Positions 1-8,233 of a stretch of DNA of 22,699 bases are shown piece by piece (the stretch's first letter is position 1; each line of letters opens with the position of its first letter). This DNA is from an uncultured Peptoniphilus sp. (GTDB lineage: Bacteria > Bacillota > Clostridia > Tissierellales > Peptoniphilaceae). The stretch is from positions 1 through 22,699 of the forward strand of contig CAMYEJ010000004.1 of assembly GCA_947254665.1 (NCBI GenBank), given 5' to 3'. The notes under the pieces were generated by a model. It was given only the letters and a program-made list of their open reading frames with translations, made no database searches and was not told the DNA's origin. The position numbers and the translations under genes were made by a program.

Positions 1-593
1 TCATTATGATATTCTAAAAGATCTTTTATTACCATCCACATTTCATCCACCATGTTTTTGTCCACGGAAGAATATGGGATTATATAGTCTGTATTTTCGA
101 TTTTTAGAACTTTTGCTATATTTTTAATTTGAGTTAACGCTTTGGATTTTGAAATTTTGTCAGATTTTGTAGCTACAACTATTCCTACAAAACCCGCTTC
201 TTTTATAAATCTAAACATCTCTATATCTTGTTTTGTCGGGTCGTGTCTTATATCTACAAGTAGAAAAACTTCTTTTAAATTTTCTCTAGATTCTAAATAT
301 TCATTTATAATCTTAGCCCAGGAAGATTTTTCTTCTTTAGACACTCTTGCATAACCATATCCTGGAAGATCCACAAGTCTAAGTTCATCATCGATGTTAT
401 AAAAGTTAATAGTTCTGGTCTTACCCGGGCTTGAACTTGTACGCGCCAAGTTTTTTCTGCCAAGCATAGAGTTTATAAATGAACTCTTGCCCACATTACT
501 TCTTCCCGCAAATGCTATCTCCATTATATTCTCATCTGGGTATGTGTCTTTATGAACTGAAACTTTTTCTAATTTTGCGTTATTTAGATTCAT
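1..593 (-). CDS. engB: Ribosome biogenesis GTPase EngB/YsxC (3' end off window)
   Basis: EngB is a cytoplasmic TRAFAC-class GTPase needed for late assembly of the 50S ribosomal subunit. Translation of the minus strand gives 197 codons without a stop before the left edge, so the gene is cut there, but the family is about 195-200 residues long and little can be missing. The P-loop GRSNVGKS is at residues 30-37, G3 DLPGYG at 75-80, G4 TKSDK at 142-146 and G5 SS at 175-176. The stretch NLARTSSSPGKT (48-59) is the conserved switch I region. The start ATG overlaps the lon stop as ATGA, so translation is probably coupled to lon. A lon-engB pair is common in Firmicutes. No promoter of its own is visible, so it should be the distal gene of the proS-tig-clp-lon operon. 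Confidence 0.96.
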   Translation of the reverse strand, partial: MNLNNAKLEKVSVHKDTYPDENIMEIAFAGRSNVGKSSFINSMLGRKNLARTSSSPGKTRTINFYNIDDELRLVDLPGYGYARVSKEEKSSWAKIINEYLESRENLKEVFLLVDIRHDPTKQDIEMFRFIKEAGFVGIVVATKSDKISKSKALTQIKNIAKVLKIENTDYIIPYSSVDKNMVDEMWMVIKDLLEYHN

Positions 594-2890
594 TTTTGCT
601 CCAATGCTATTTCGATTACTTTTTCCGCATCACTTACTGGAATGATCTCAAGGAGATTCTTTACATTGTCCTCGATTTCGTTTAGATCTCTTATATTTTC
701 CTTAGGAATTATAACAGTCTTCACTCCCATTCTCTGTGCCGCCAAAAGTTTTTCTTTAAGGCCACCAATCGGAAGGACTCTTCCACGAAGAGTTATCTCT
801 CCTGTCATCGCGACATCTCTTCTCACTGGACGCTTTGTAAGTGCAGATACGAGCGCCGTTGTAATAGTAACTCCTGCAGATGGGCCATCCTTAGGCACTG
901 CTCCTTCTGGAACGTGAATGTGGATGTCATTTTTCTGTCTGAAATCTTCTTTTATATTAAATTTCTCTGCGTTTGCAGCTATATATGAAACTGCTGCTGT
1001 TGCAGATTCCTTCATTACATTTCCAAGTGAACCTGTAAGAGTTAAATTGCCCTTGCCCTTCATAACTGTTGCTTCGATGGTCAGTGTTGTGCCTCCCACA
1101 GCAGTCCAAGCAAGTCCGTTTACTACTCCTACTTGATTTTCTTTATTCACCAAGTCGAATAAAAATATCTTTTCTCCAAGGAATTTGTTCAAGTTCTTCT
1201 TTGTGATGGAGATCTTTTCTTTTTCTCCTTCTACAATGTTCATTGCAGCTTTTCTAATTATTTTAGAAATATTTTGCTCTAGAGTTCTAACTCCAGCTTC
1301 TCTCGTGTAGTAAGCGATTATGTCTTCTATTGCTCCGTCGGAAATAGTTACATTTTCTTCGCTTAAACCACTCTCTTTAAGTTGCCTTGGCACCAAGTAT
1401 CTCTTAGCGATGTTGAATTTTTCATTTGGGGTGTAGCCTTCTAGATTTATAATTTCCATTCTATCTAGAAGTGGTCCCGGGATAGTAGATGTGGTGTTGG
1501 CTGTGGTTACAAAGAAAACTTCTGATAGATCAAATGGAAGTTCCATATAGTGATCAGTAAAAGTTTTGTTTTGCACAGGATCTAGCACTTCTAAAAGTCC
1601 TGATGCTGGATCTCCTCTGTAATTATTGCCCACCTTGTCTATTTCATCCATAAGGAATACTGGATTTTTCTGTTTAGCTTCTTTCATAAGACTTATAACT
1701 CTACCAGGCATTGCGCCTATATAAGTTCTTCTATGTCCTCTGATTTCTGCTTCGTCTGTCACTCCTCCAAGACTCATCCTTACGAAATTTTTATCTAGAG
1801 CATGGGCGATTGAACTTGCAATAGAAGTCTTGCCCACTCCTGGAGGTCCTACTAAACATAGGATTGGTCCTTTTGCGCCCTTATTTAATTTTCTAACTGC
1901 AATAAATTCTAGAATTCTCTCCTTTACTTTTTTAAGTCCGTAATGTTCCTTGTCTAAGATCTTTCTAGCGTTTTTAATATCTATATTTTCTTCAGCACTG
2001 TCCATCCAAGGTAGGTCCATTATCCAGTCGAGATAATTTATAATTACCGCATATTCCGGAGATTGAACTGAGATGGTGCTTAACTTTTCAATTTCTTTTT
2101 GAGCTCTCGCCCTTATTTCTTCTGGAAGATTTTTCTCTTCAAGTTTCTTCGTATATTCGTCGGATTCTTTCTCTTCTCCCAGTTCCTTCTTTATAACTTC
2201 AAGTTGTTCTTTTAGATAGTATTCTTTTTGCATCTTGTCTAGTTGAGATTTAACTCTGGTGTCGATTTCTCTTTCTATCTTTAAAAGTTCAACTTCTTTT
2301 GAAAAGATTTCGTGGAATATTTCCAGTCTTTCTTCTAAATCTTCTATCTCTAATATATTCTGTGCATTCTCTACGGATAGATCGATGTAACAACAAGCTG
2401 TGTCCATCATCGTTTCTGGAGTGTCCTTGTTTATTAGAGAATCTAGCATCCCTGGTAACATCTTCTGATCCATTTCAGAATAATCTTGTATATCTTTTTC
2501 ACAGAGTCTAACCAATGCTTCCACATTTGAATTCATCTCTATATCTTTAGATTCAAATATTTCCACTTCAACTTCTGTGTACTTTTCTTTTTTTTCGGAA
2601 GATATTATTCTTCCCCTCTTTTCCCCTTCGATTAGTATTCTAACTATTCCTCCAGGGATTTTTAAAATTTGTTTTATGCCGGCTATGGCGCCCACTGAGT
2701 AAATTTCATCCATGGAAGGATCTTCTATCTCTTCATCTTTTTGTGAAACTAGAAATACTTTAGAATTTCTGATTTCAGATTCTTCGATAGCTCCTATTGT
2801 CCTATCTCTTCCACAGTCAAAATGGGTTACCATGCCTGGAAAAACAACGATTCCTCTAAGAGGAATCATCGGCATTTTTTCTATATTCAT
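590..2890 (-). CDS. lon: ATP-dependent protease La (Lon, LonA type)
   Basis: Lon is a cytoplasmic homohexameric AAA+ serine protease that degrades misfolded and some regulatory proteins. The 766-residue product has the full LonA layout. An N-terminal substrate-binding domain (about 5-200) opens with MPMIPLRGIVVFPGM. A helical region containing QLDKMQKEYYLKEQL (216-230) follows. The AAA+ module has Walker A GPPGVGKT at 348-355 and Walker B FLMDEIDK at 412-419. The C-terminal protease domain carries DGPSAG with catalytic Ser671 and GGLKEK with catalytic Lys714. This Ser-Lys spacing of 43 equals that of E. coli Lon (679/722). The gene lies 13 bp after clpX, with GGTGAT upstream of the ATG, and overlaps engB by ATGA. 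No separate membrane-type LonB lies beside it, unlike Bacillus, which has clpX-lonB-lonA. Confidence 0.98.
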   Translation of the reverse strand: MNIEKMPMIPLRGIVVFPGMVTHFDCGRDRTIGAIEESEIRNSKVFLVSQKDEEIEDPSMDEIYSVGAIAGIKQILKIPGGIVRILIEGEKRGRIISSEKKEKYTEVEVEIFESKDIEMNSNVEALVRLCEKDIQDYSEMDQKMLPGMLDSLINKDTPETMMDTACCYIDLSVENAQNILEIEDLEERLEIFHEIFSKEVELLKIEREIDTRVKSQLDKMQKEYYLKEQLEVIKKELGEEKESDEYTKKLEEKNLPEEIRARAQKEIEKLSTISVQSPEYAVIINYLDWIMDLPWMDSAEENIDIKNARKILDKEHYGLKKVKERILEFIAVRKLNKGAKGPILCLVGPPGVGKTSIASSIAHALDKNFVRMSLGGVTDEAEIRGHRRTYIGAMPGRVISLMKEAKQKNPVFLMDEIDKVGNNYRGDPASGLLEVLDPVQNKTFTDHYMELPFDLSEVFFVTTANTTSTIPGPLLDRMEIINLEGYTPNEKFNIAKRYLVPRQLKESGLSEENVTISDGAIEDIIAYYTREAGVRTLEQNISKIIRKAAMNIVEGEKEKISITKKNLNKFLGEKIFLFDLVNKENQVGVVNGLAWTAVGGTTLTIEATVMKGKGNLTLTGSLGNVMKESATAAVSYIAANAEKFNIKEDFRQKNDIHIHVPEGAVPKDGPSAGVTITTALVSALTKRPVRRDVAMTGEITLRGRVLPIGGLKEKLLAAQRMGVKTVIIPKENIRDLNEIEDNVKNLLEIIPVSDAEKVIEIALEQK

Positions 2891-2903
2891 TTAATCACCA
2901 AAG

Positions 2904-4115
2904 TTATTTCTTCTTTATTATCTTTACTGGTTCTTTTCCTTCTACTGATTCTTTGGTAATGATCACTTCTTGTATATTATCTTGGGATGGAATTTCAAAC
3001 ATAACATCCATCATCGTATCTTCTATTACTCCACGTAGTCCTCTAGCTCCAGATTTTTTCTTAATCGCCATAGAAGCTATATATTTAAGAGCTTCTTCTT
3101 CGAATTTAAGATCTACTCCATCTAGTTTTAAAAGTTCTGTATATTGTTTTACAAGGGCATTCTTTGGAGTCTTTAGGATTTCTACTAGAGCTTCTTCATC
3201 TAATTCTTCAAGTGTTACTGTAACTGGAAGCCTTCCTATTAATTCTGGAATAAGTCCAAATTTAATTAAATCTTCTGTGTGCAGTTTGGACAATATATTT
3301 TTATCTCTTTCTGTTTCAGAGATTACTGTTTGTCCAAAACCTATGGAGTTCTTGCCAACCCTATGTTCAATTATTGGAGCAAGTCCATCGAATGCTCCTC
3401 CACAGATAAATAGCACATTTTCTGTGTTAAATTGGATAAATTCTTGGGCAGGATGCTTTCTTCCTCCTTGTGGAGGTACATTTGCAATAGTGCCTTCTAT
3501 TATTTTTAGAAGTGCCTGTTGAACTCCTTCGCCACTTACATCTCTAGTTATTGAAACATTTTCAGATTTTCTAGCGATCTTATCTATTTCATCGATATAG
3601 ATAATTCCCATTTCTGCTTTTTCTATATCATAGTCTGCGGCTTGTATAAGTTTTAGTAGTATATTTTCTACGTCTTCTCCTACGTAGCCTGCTTCAGTTA
3701 ATGAAGTTGCATCAGCAATGGCAAATGGTACATTTATTATCTTTGCCAAAGTCTGTGCAAGAAGTGTCTTACCAGAACCTGTAGACCCTATCATAAGGAT
3801 ATTACTCTTTTGTAATTCAACTTCTTCTGAGGTGTGATGAATTCTTTTGTAATGGTTATATACAGCAACAGCCAAGGCTTTCTTGGCTGCTTCTTGTTTT
3901 ATAACGTATGAATCTAACACTTCTTTTATTTCTTTCGGTGTCTTTAATTCAAAATCAAAATCTAATTCTTCACTTTCTCTTAGCTCTTCTTCCATTATGC
4001 TTTCGCATAGTTCTACGCATTCATTGCAAATATACGCATCTGGACCAGCTATGAGTTTTTTTACTTGGTCAGAAGTTTTGCCACAAAAAGAGCATTTTAT
4101 TTTATCATCTGACAT
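2904..4115 (-). CDS. clpX: ATP-dependent Clp protease ATP-binding subunit ClpX
   Basis: ClpX is the AAA+ unfoldase that recognises substrates and threads them into the ClpP chamber. The 403-residue protein begins with the ClpX-specific C4 zinc finger (Cys8, Cys11, Cys30, Cys33). It then has Walker A GSTGSGKT at 110-117, the pore loop GYVG at 143-146, Walker B IIYIDEID at 171-178, the RKH loop at 219-221, and a C-terminal sensor-2 segment GARGLRG. The IGF tripeptide at 258-260, which docks on ClpP, is present, so pairing with the adjacent clpP is expected. Length is normal for the family. The ATG lies one base after the clpP stop, with a modest AGAGAGT ribosome site inside clpP, so translation is probably coupled. 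The ATG is set by the conserved zinc finger close behind it. Confidence 0.98.
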   Translation of the reverse strand: MSDDKIKCSFCGKTSDQVKKLIAGPDAYICNECVELCESIMEEELRESEELDFDFELKTPKEIKEVLDSYVIKQEAAKKALAVAVYNHYKRIHHTSEEVELQKSNILMIGSTGSGKTLLAQTLAKIINVPFAIADATSLTEAGYVGEDVENILLKLIQAADYDIEKAEMGIIYIDEIDKIARKSENVSITRDVSGEGVQQALLKIIEGTIANVPPQGGRKHPAQEFIQFNTENVLFICGGAFDGLAPIIEHRVGKNSIGFGQTVISETERDKNILSKLHTEDLIKFGLIPELIGRLPVTVTLEELDEEALVEILKTPKNALVKQYTELLKLDGVDLKFEEEALKYIASMAIKKKSGARGLRGVIEDTMMDVMFEIPSQDNIQEVIITKESVEGKEPVKIIKKK

Positions 4116-4116
4116 T

Positions 4117-4701
4117 TTACTCTCTTTCTCTTATTACATTATCTATTAGACCATATTCCTTAGCTTCATCTGCACTTAGGAAGTAGTCTCTATCTGTATC
4201 GTGTTCAATCTTTTCCAAAGGTTGACCCGTTTCTTCTGCAAGTATTTTATTTATTCTCTGTCTAATTTCTATTATTTTTTCCGCGTGAATCATAATATCT
4301 GAGGCTTGTCCTTGTGCTCCACCAAGTGGTTGGTGAATCATAATTTCAGAGTTTGGTAGTGCAAATCTCTTGCCTTTTTTACCTGCTGCAAGTAGGAATG
4401 CTCCCATAGATGCAGCCATGCCTATACAGATAGTTGAAACATCCGGTTTTATATAATTCATAGTGTCAAAAATAGCAAATCCTGCACTTACTGAACCACC
4501 TGGTGAATTGATATATATTTGGATATCTTTGTTTGGGTCCTCAGACTCTAGGAATAAAAGTTGAGCAACGACTAAGTCAGCTGTCACATTATTTATCTCT
4601 CCTGAAATAAATATGATTCTTTCCTTCAAAAGTCTTGAGTAAATATCATATGCTCTTTCGCCACGGTTTGTCATTTCAATGACTGTAGGTACTAATGCCA
4701 T
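4117..4701 (-). CDS. clpP: ATP-dependent Clp protease proteolytic subunit ClpP
   Basis: ClpP is the tetradecameric serine peptidase that degrades proteins fed to it by ClpX or ClpC. The 194-residue protein has the classical triad: Ser98 in GMAASMG, His123 in MIHQPLG, and Asp172 in [11 protein letters not shown]. The start [20 protein letters not shown] is the usual mature N-terminus, with almost no propeptide. The gene sits between tig and clpX, one base upstream of clpX. The order tig-clpP-clpX-lon is common in Clostridia and proteobacteria, whereas in Bacillus clpP is elsewhere. AGAAGTGAT lies just before the ATG. No CtsR operator was recognised near this gene, and transcription presumably comes from the proS promoter. 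Confidence 0.98.
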   Translation of the reverse strand: MALVPTVIEMTNRGERAYDIYSRLLKERIIFISGEINNVTADLVVAQLLFLESEDPNKDIQIYINSPGGSVSAGFAIFDTMNYIKPDVSTICIGMAASMGAFLLAAGKKGKRFALPNSEIMIHQPLGGAQGQASDIMIHAEKIIEIRQRINKILAEETGQPLEKIEHDTDRDYFLSADEAKEYGLIDNVIRERE

Positions 4702-4723
4702 ATTATCACTTCTTTCTATTTAA

Positions 4724-6169
4724 TTAGTCTTCCTTCTTTTCTTCTTTTTCTTCAGATTTTTTTACTTTTTTTGTCTTCTTTTCTTCAGTCTTAGTTTCTT
4801 GTTCAGCTTTATCTTCTTTTTTAGCTGTCTTTTTAGTTTCTTTCTTAGCTGCTTTCTTTTCTTCTTTCTTTTCTACGAATTTATTTTCGTTTACAAGAAT
4901 ATCTAGAGCGCGTCTTGCTTTTAAATCATCTTCAACTGCAGCTTTATTAGTTTCAAGCATCATCTTCTTCATGTCTTCTCTTTTTTCTGCATCATCTTTG
5001 AAGTATTCGCCTAAAACTTTGTCTATTTCTGCTTCAACTTCTTCGTCTGTAACTTCAATATTTTCAAGTTCAACTATTTTTTCAACGATAAGTCTGCTTA
5101 TAATAGAAGCCTTAGCTTGTTCTTTTTGACCTTCTCTAAATGTGTTTATATCAGTTCCTAGCATTTGTAGGTATTGTTCAAGGGTGATTCCTTGTCCTTG
5201 CATGCTTTGGTTGTAGCTTTGGATAGTTCTATCAACTTCGTCTTCTACCATTCTTTCTGGTAGATCAACTTCTACTGTTTCAGCAATCTTTTTAAGAACA
5301 TTTCCTTCTCTATCTAACTTAGTTCTTTTTTCAGCTTCTTCTTCAAGTTTCTTTCTTAGATCAGCTTTGTATTCTTCAACTGTGTCAAATTCAGAGATAT
5401 CTTTTATAAATTCATCATCTATTTCTGGAAGTTCTTCCACAGTTATAGAGTTAAGTTTTGTCTTGAATGTAGCTTCTTTTCCTCTGAATTCTTCTGCATG
5501 GTAATCTTCTGGGAATTTTGTAACTACGTCAAACTCATCTCCTATATTTTTACCGATGATTTGCTCTTCAAATCCAGGAATGAATGTACCTGATCCTAGT
5601 TCTAAATCTTGGTTTTCACCCTTTCCACCTGGGAATGCTTTGCCATCGATAAATCCTTCGAAATCGATGTTTACCTTGTCATGTTCTGCAGCAGCTCTAT
5701 CGTCGATATTAACTGATCTTGCATTCATCTTTTGTTGTCTCTTTAGATCTTCGTCAAGCATTTCATCTGTAACTTCATGTTTAGCATCTTCAACTTCTAG
5801 ACCTTTGTACTTTTCGATTTCGATTTCTGGTTTTACAAATACTGAGAAGTGGCAAACTACATCTTCATCAGATGAGATGTTTTCGTCAAAATCAACGTCA
5901 GGTTGATCTACAACTTCTAGCTTAAGTTCTTTTATTGCTTCTTCATAGTATTTTGGAAGAAGTTCGTTTACTGCGTCTTCTAAGAAGATTCCCTTTCCAT
6001 ATACATTTTCAATGATCATCTTAGGAGCGTGTCCTTTTCTGAATCCTGGAATTTGAACGGTCTTCTTTAATTTGTTATAAGCTACTACTTCAGCTTTTTT
6101 CACTTCTTCTTTTGGAAGTGTTATATCAAAATATACTTTGTTGTTTTCTCTCTTTAAAATTTCGGTCAT
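4724..6169 (-). CDS. tig: Trigger factor with Lys/Glu-rich C-terminal tail
   Basis: Trigger factor is the ribosome-bound chaperone and peptidyl-prolyl isomerase that meets nascent chains at the exit tunnel. The N-terminal ribosome-binding domain has the signature GFRKGHAP at residues 42-49. An FKBP-like PPIase domain spans about 160-245 (HDKVNIDFEGFIDGKAFPGG, then GSGTFIPGFEEQIIG). The helical chaperone arms run from about 250 to 430. At 481 residues it is about 50 longer than usual. The surplus is a low-complexity tail (431-481) with 21 Lys and 14 Glu and almost no hydrophobic residues. The frame continues without a break to the stop, so the tail is real coding sequence and not a frameshift. 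AGGAGG stands 6 bases before the ATG. It lies between ydbC and clpP, and co-expression with ClpXP is typical. Confidence 0.97.
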   Translation of the reverse strand: MTEILKRENNKVYFDITLPKEEVKKAEVVAYNKLKKTVQIPGFRKGHAPKMIIENVYGKGIFLEDAVNELLPKYYEEAIKELKLEVVDQPDVDFDENISSDEDVVCHFSVFVKPEIEIEKYKGLEVEDAKHEVTDEMLDEDLKRQQKMNARSVNIDDRAAAEHDKVNIDFEGFIDGKAFPGGKGENQDLELGSGTFIPGFEEQIIGKNIGDEFDVVTKFPEDYHAEEFRGKEATFKTKLNSITVEELPEIDDEFIKDISEFDTVEEYKADLRKKLEEEAEKRTKLDREGNVLKKIAETVEVDLPERMVEDEVDRTIQSYNQSMQGQGITLEQYLQMLGTDINTFREGQKEQAKASIISRLIVEKIVELENIEVTDEEVEAEIDKVLGEYFKDDAEKREDMKKMMLETNKAAVEDDLKARRALDILVNENKFVEKKEEKKAAKKETKKTAKKEDKAEQETKTEEKKTKKVKKSEEKEEKKED

Positions 6170-6194
6170 ATTTTCCTCCTAGTTATTCTTACCA

Positions 6195-6413
6195 CTATTT
6201 ATTCTCATTTAATCCTTTTATAATAAGTCCTACTTCTTCTTCAGTTAAGGTTATTCCCTTTCCCATTGCTTTGTGATCTGGAGACCACTCTCTAATGTCG
6301 TACTTGGCAGGTCTGTCATTCCAGCTCACAAGATTAAATTCTTTGGTCCAGCCTTTTGCATTTTCAGAAAGGACTGCTATATTTTTTATTATTTCAAATT
6401 TGAAATCTGCCAT
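6195..6413 (-). CDS. YdbC-like PC4/p15 single-stranded-DNA-binding protein
   Basis: This 72-residue protein is recognisably of the YdbC family, bacterial relatives of the eukaryotic transcription coactivator PC4 (p15). That family folds as a small curved beta-sheet plus helix, dimerises and binds single-stranded DNA. The recognisable blocks are MADFKFEIIKNIAVLSEN, KGWTKEFNLVSWNDRPAKYD, IREWSPDHKAMGKGITLT and a C-terminal helix EEEVGLIIKGL. The protein is full length for the family. AGGAG overlaps the proS stop (TTTTAGGAG), so ydbC is co-transcribed and probably coupled with proS. Its cellular role is not established. The setting, in front of tig and the Clp genes, does not settle it and may only reflect operon membership. 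Assignment rests on recalled family resemblance, not a search. Confidence 0.85.
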   Translation of the reverse strand: MADFKFEIIKNIAVLSENAKGWTKEFNLVSWNDRPAKYDIREWSPDHKAMGKGITLTEEEVGLIIKGLNENK

Positions 6414-6422
6414 TTTATTCTC

Positions 6423-8171
6423 CTAAAATGAATTTAATAGATCTTCTAAAGCTTCTTCAATTCCGCTTTCTTCTATCATTTCACTTACAACTCTATCTAT
6501 AGCTTCCTTAGAAGTCATTTCAATATTTTCTCTATTGTCTCTTCTTGAAAATTCCACTATTGAGTCTTGCGCCTTCTTGCCAACTGTAATTCTAAGCGGG
6601 ATTCCTATTAAATCTCTATCGTTGAATTTAACTCCAGCTCCCACATTTCTATCGTCAAGAAGAACTTCATAACCCATATTCACAAGAGCTGCATGAAGCT
6701 TTTCTCCAAGTTCAAGCTGTTCTTCTTTCTTAGGATTCATAACAGTTATTATTATTTGGTATGGAGCGATTGCCATAGGCCAAACAATTCCATGATCGTC
6801 ATGGTATTGTTCAACTACAGCACTTACAGATCTGGTAACTCCAATTCCATAAGATCCCATGACAAAATACTGACTCTTTCCATTTTCATCTAAGAATGTA
6901 GCATCTAAAGCTTCTGAATATTTAGTGCCAAGTTGGAAAATATTTCCTACTTCTATACCACGGCGAGTCTTGTAAACTTCATCAGTGCCAGGAATCTTGT
7001 CCCCTTCCACTGCCATAAGTAGGTCTTCTACTACTTCTCCAGTGAAATCTCTTTCGTAACAAACATTCTTGATGTGGTAGTCCTTTTTATTAGCTCCCAC
7101 AACAAGGTTATTTATCTTTGTAATTGATTTATCTAATATAACTCTTACATCTTCATTTAGACCAATAGGTCCAGTGTAACCTGGATGAGAATCTATCTTT
7201 AAAATATCTTCATCTGACATAAATTCAATTTCATGTTCTGGTACTCCAAGATATGAAATAAGTTTTGCCATATTTAGTTCTCTGTCTCCAGGAATAAATA
7301 CTATTACTGGTTTGCCTTCTATGGTTAAGTCTATCGCCTTTGCACATCTCATGGCTTCTACATTTAAAAGTTCTGACAAGTCTGCAATGGTCTTAGCACC
7401 AATCGTTTCAACTTCTTCCTTTTCCAAAGGTTCGCTTATGTCTACAAAATCATAGTGAACAGGAGCCTTTTCTTCTGTATAAGCCTTGTCGCTATTTTCA
7501 GAGTAGAAAATTATTCCTTCACCCGTTTCAGAAAGAGCAATAAATTCATGGGACATATGTCCTCCCATTGCACCATTGTCACCTTCTACAATTTTGTAAT
7601 CAAGGGAAAGTCTGTCGAAAACATTTTGATATGCCTTGTAGTACATATCGTAAGATTTTTGTAGACCTTCTTCATCCTTATCGAATGAATAAGCATCCTT
7701 CATCAAGAATTCCCTCGCACGATTTATACCAAATCTTGGTCTCTTTTCATCACGATATTTTGTCTGTATTTGATAAATATTAAGCGGTAGTTGTTTATAT
7801 GAACTTACTTCATCCTTAACAAGTGTGGTGAAGTATTCTTCAGCAGTAGGTCCAAGACAGAAGTCTCTTCCATTTCTATCTACTAATTTAAACATTTCCG
7901 GTCCGAACTTATCCCATCTGCCTGATTCTTCCCAGATTTCTGCAGGTTGAATAGCACTCATAAGTATCTCTTGAGAACCGGCTCTATCCATTTCTTCTCT
8001 AACAATCTGTTCAATTTTTCTTACAACTCTATAACCAAGTGGCAGGTATGAGTAAATGCCTGTAGTGGATCTTCTAATCATCGCTGCTCTTAAAAGAAGC
8101 TTGTGTGATTCCACTTCAGCATCTGTTGGTACCTCTCTCAAAGTAGGCATGTAAAGCTTTGTTAGTCTCAT
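6423..8171 (-). CDS. proS: Prolyl-tRNA synthetase, bacterial type with editing domain
   Basis: ProS attaches proline to tRNA-Pro in the cytoplasm. The 582-residue protein is a class II synthetase of the bacterial (type 1) form. Motif 1 lies around 40-75 (LPLGYRVVRKIEQIVREEMD), motif 2 around 138-163 (KYRDEKRPR ... FLMKDAYSFD), and motif 3 at 439-451 (GSYGIGVTR). An insertion of roughly 180 residues between motifs 2 and 3 (about 224-405) is the INS editing domain, which hydrolyses mischarged Ala-tRNA-Pro. Its Lys278 falls where the editing lysine is expected. The C-terminal anticodon-binding domain starts near 465. TGGAGGAATT precedes the ATG. It is the first gene of the proteostasis operon, directly after the promoter at 8230-8202. 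The leader is only about 25 nt, so there is no room for a T-box. Confidence 0.98.
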   Translation of the reverse strand: MRLTKLYMPTLREVPTDAEVESHKLLLRAAMIRRSTTGIYSYLPLGYRVVRKIEQIVREEMDRAGSQEILMSAIQPAEIWEESGRWDKFGPEMFKLVDRNGRDFCLGPTAEEYFTTLVKDEVSSYKQLPLNIYQIQTKYRDEKRPRFGINRAREFLMKDAYSFDKDEEGLQKSYDMYYKAYQNVFDRLSLDYKIVEGDNGAMGGHMSHEFIALSETGEGIIFYSENSDKAYTEEKAPVHYDFVDISEPLEKEEVETIGAKTIADLSELLNVEAMRCAKAIDLTIEGKPVIVFIPGDRELNMAKLISYLGVPEHEIEFMSDEDILKIDSHPGYTGPIGLNEDVRVILDKSITKINNLVVGANKKDYHIKNVCYERDFTGEVVEDLLMAVEGDKIPGTDEVYKTRRGIEVGNIFQLGTKYSEALDATFLDENGKSQYFVMGSYGIGVTRSVSAVVEQYHDDHGIVWPMAIAPYQIIITVMNPKKEEQLELGEKLHAALVNMGYEVLLDDRNVGAGVKFNDRDLIGIPLRITVGKKAQDSIVEFSRRDNRENIEMTSKEAIDRVVSEMIEESGIEEALEDLLNSF

Positions 8172-8188
8172 AATTCCTCCATCTCTTT

Positions 8189-8206
8189 ATAATCATCTAT
8201 GATTAT
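8189..8206. repeat. Perfect inverted repeat over the proS -10 (candidate operator)
   Basis: Arms of 8 bp (8189-8196 and 8199-8206, ATAATCAT/ATGATTAT) are perfectly complementary around a 2-bp centre. The repeat covers five bases of the -10 hexamer and the start of the short leader. A bound repressor would block RNA polymerase. As RNA, only part of it would be transcribed, so a hairpin role is less likely. It matches neither CtsR nor CIRCE as I know them. In such AT-rich DNA chance is a real alternative. Confidence 0.5.
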
Positions 8207-8230
8207 ATTATTATAGCCTAAAACTTGCAA
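8202..8230 (-). promoter_or_regulatory. Sigma-A-type promoter of the proS-ydbC-tig-clpPX-lon-engB operon
   Basis: On the minus strand a -35 TTGCAA (8230-8225, four of six consensus bases) is followed after exactly 17 bases by a perfect -10 TATAAT (8207-8202). Transcription should begin near 8195, about 25 bases before the proS ATG. The -35 sits 3 bp beyond the alkD-like stop codon. This is the best promoter in the window, and all seven downstream genes are tightly spaced, so one transcript is expected. The -35 is itself the core of an 8-bp palindrome, CTTGCAAG (8224-8231). Confidence 0.75.
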
Positions 8231-8233
8231 GTA

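Noticed and set aside
2953..3522. 189-codon open frame on the plus strand opposite clpX
   Set aside because: It is fully antisense to a highly conserved gene, its translation is Ser/Ile/Phe-rich with no recognisable motif, and no ribosome site or promoter fits. It is a shadow of clpX codon use, like the other plus-strand frames in the window.
8172..8233. T-box or other riboswitch before proS
   Set aside because: The promoter leaves a leader of only about 25 bases, too short for a T-box, and no T-box sequence is seen.
4100..8233. CtsR heptad repeats or CIRCE (HrcA) operator controlling the clp/lon genes
   Set aside because: I found neither GGTCAAA-type tandem heptads nor the TTAGCACTC inverted repeat at the operon promoter or in the short gaps.
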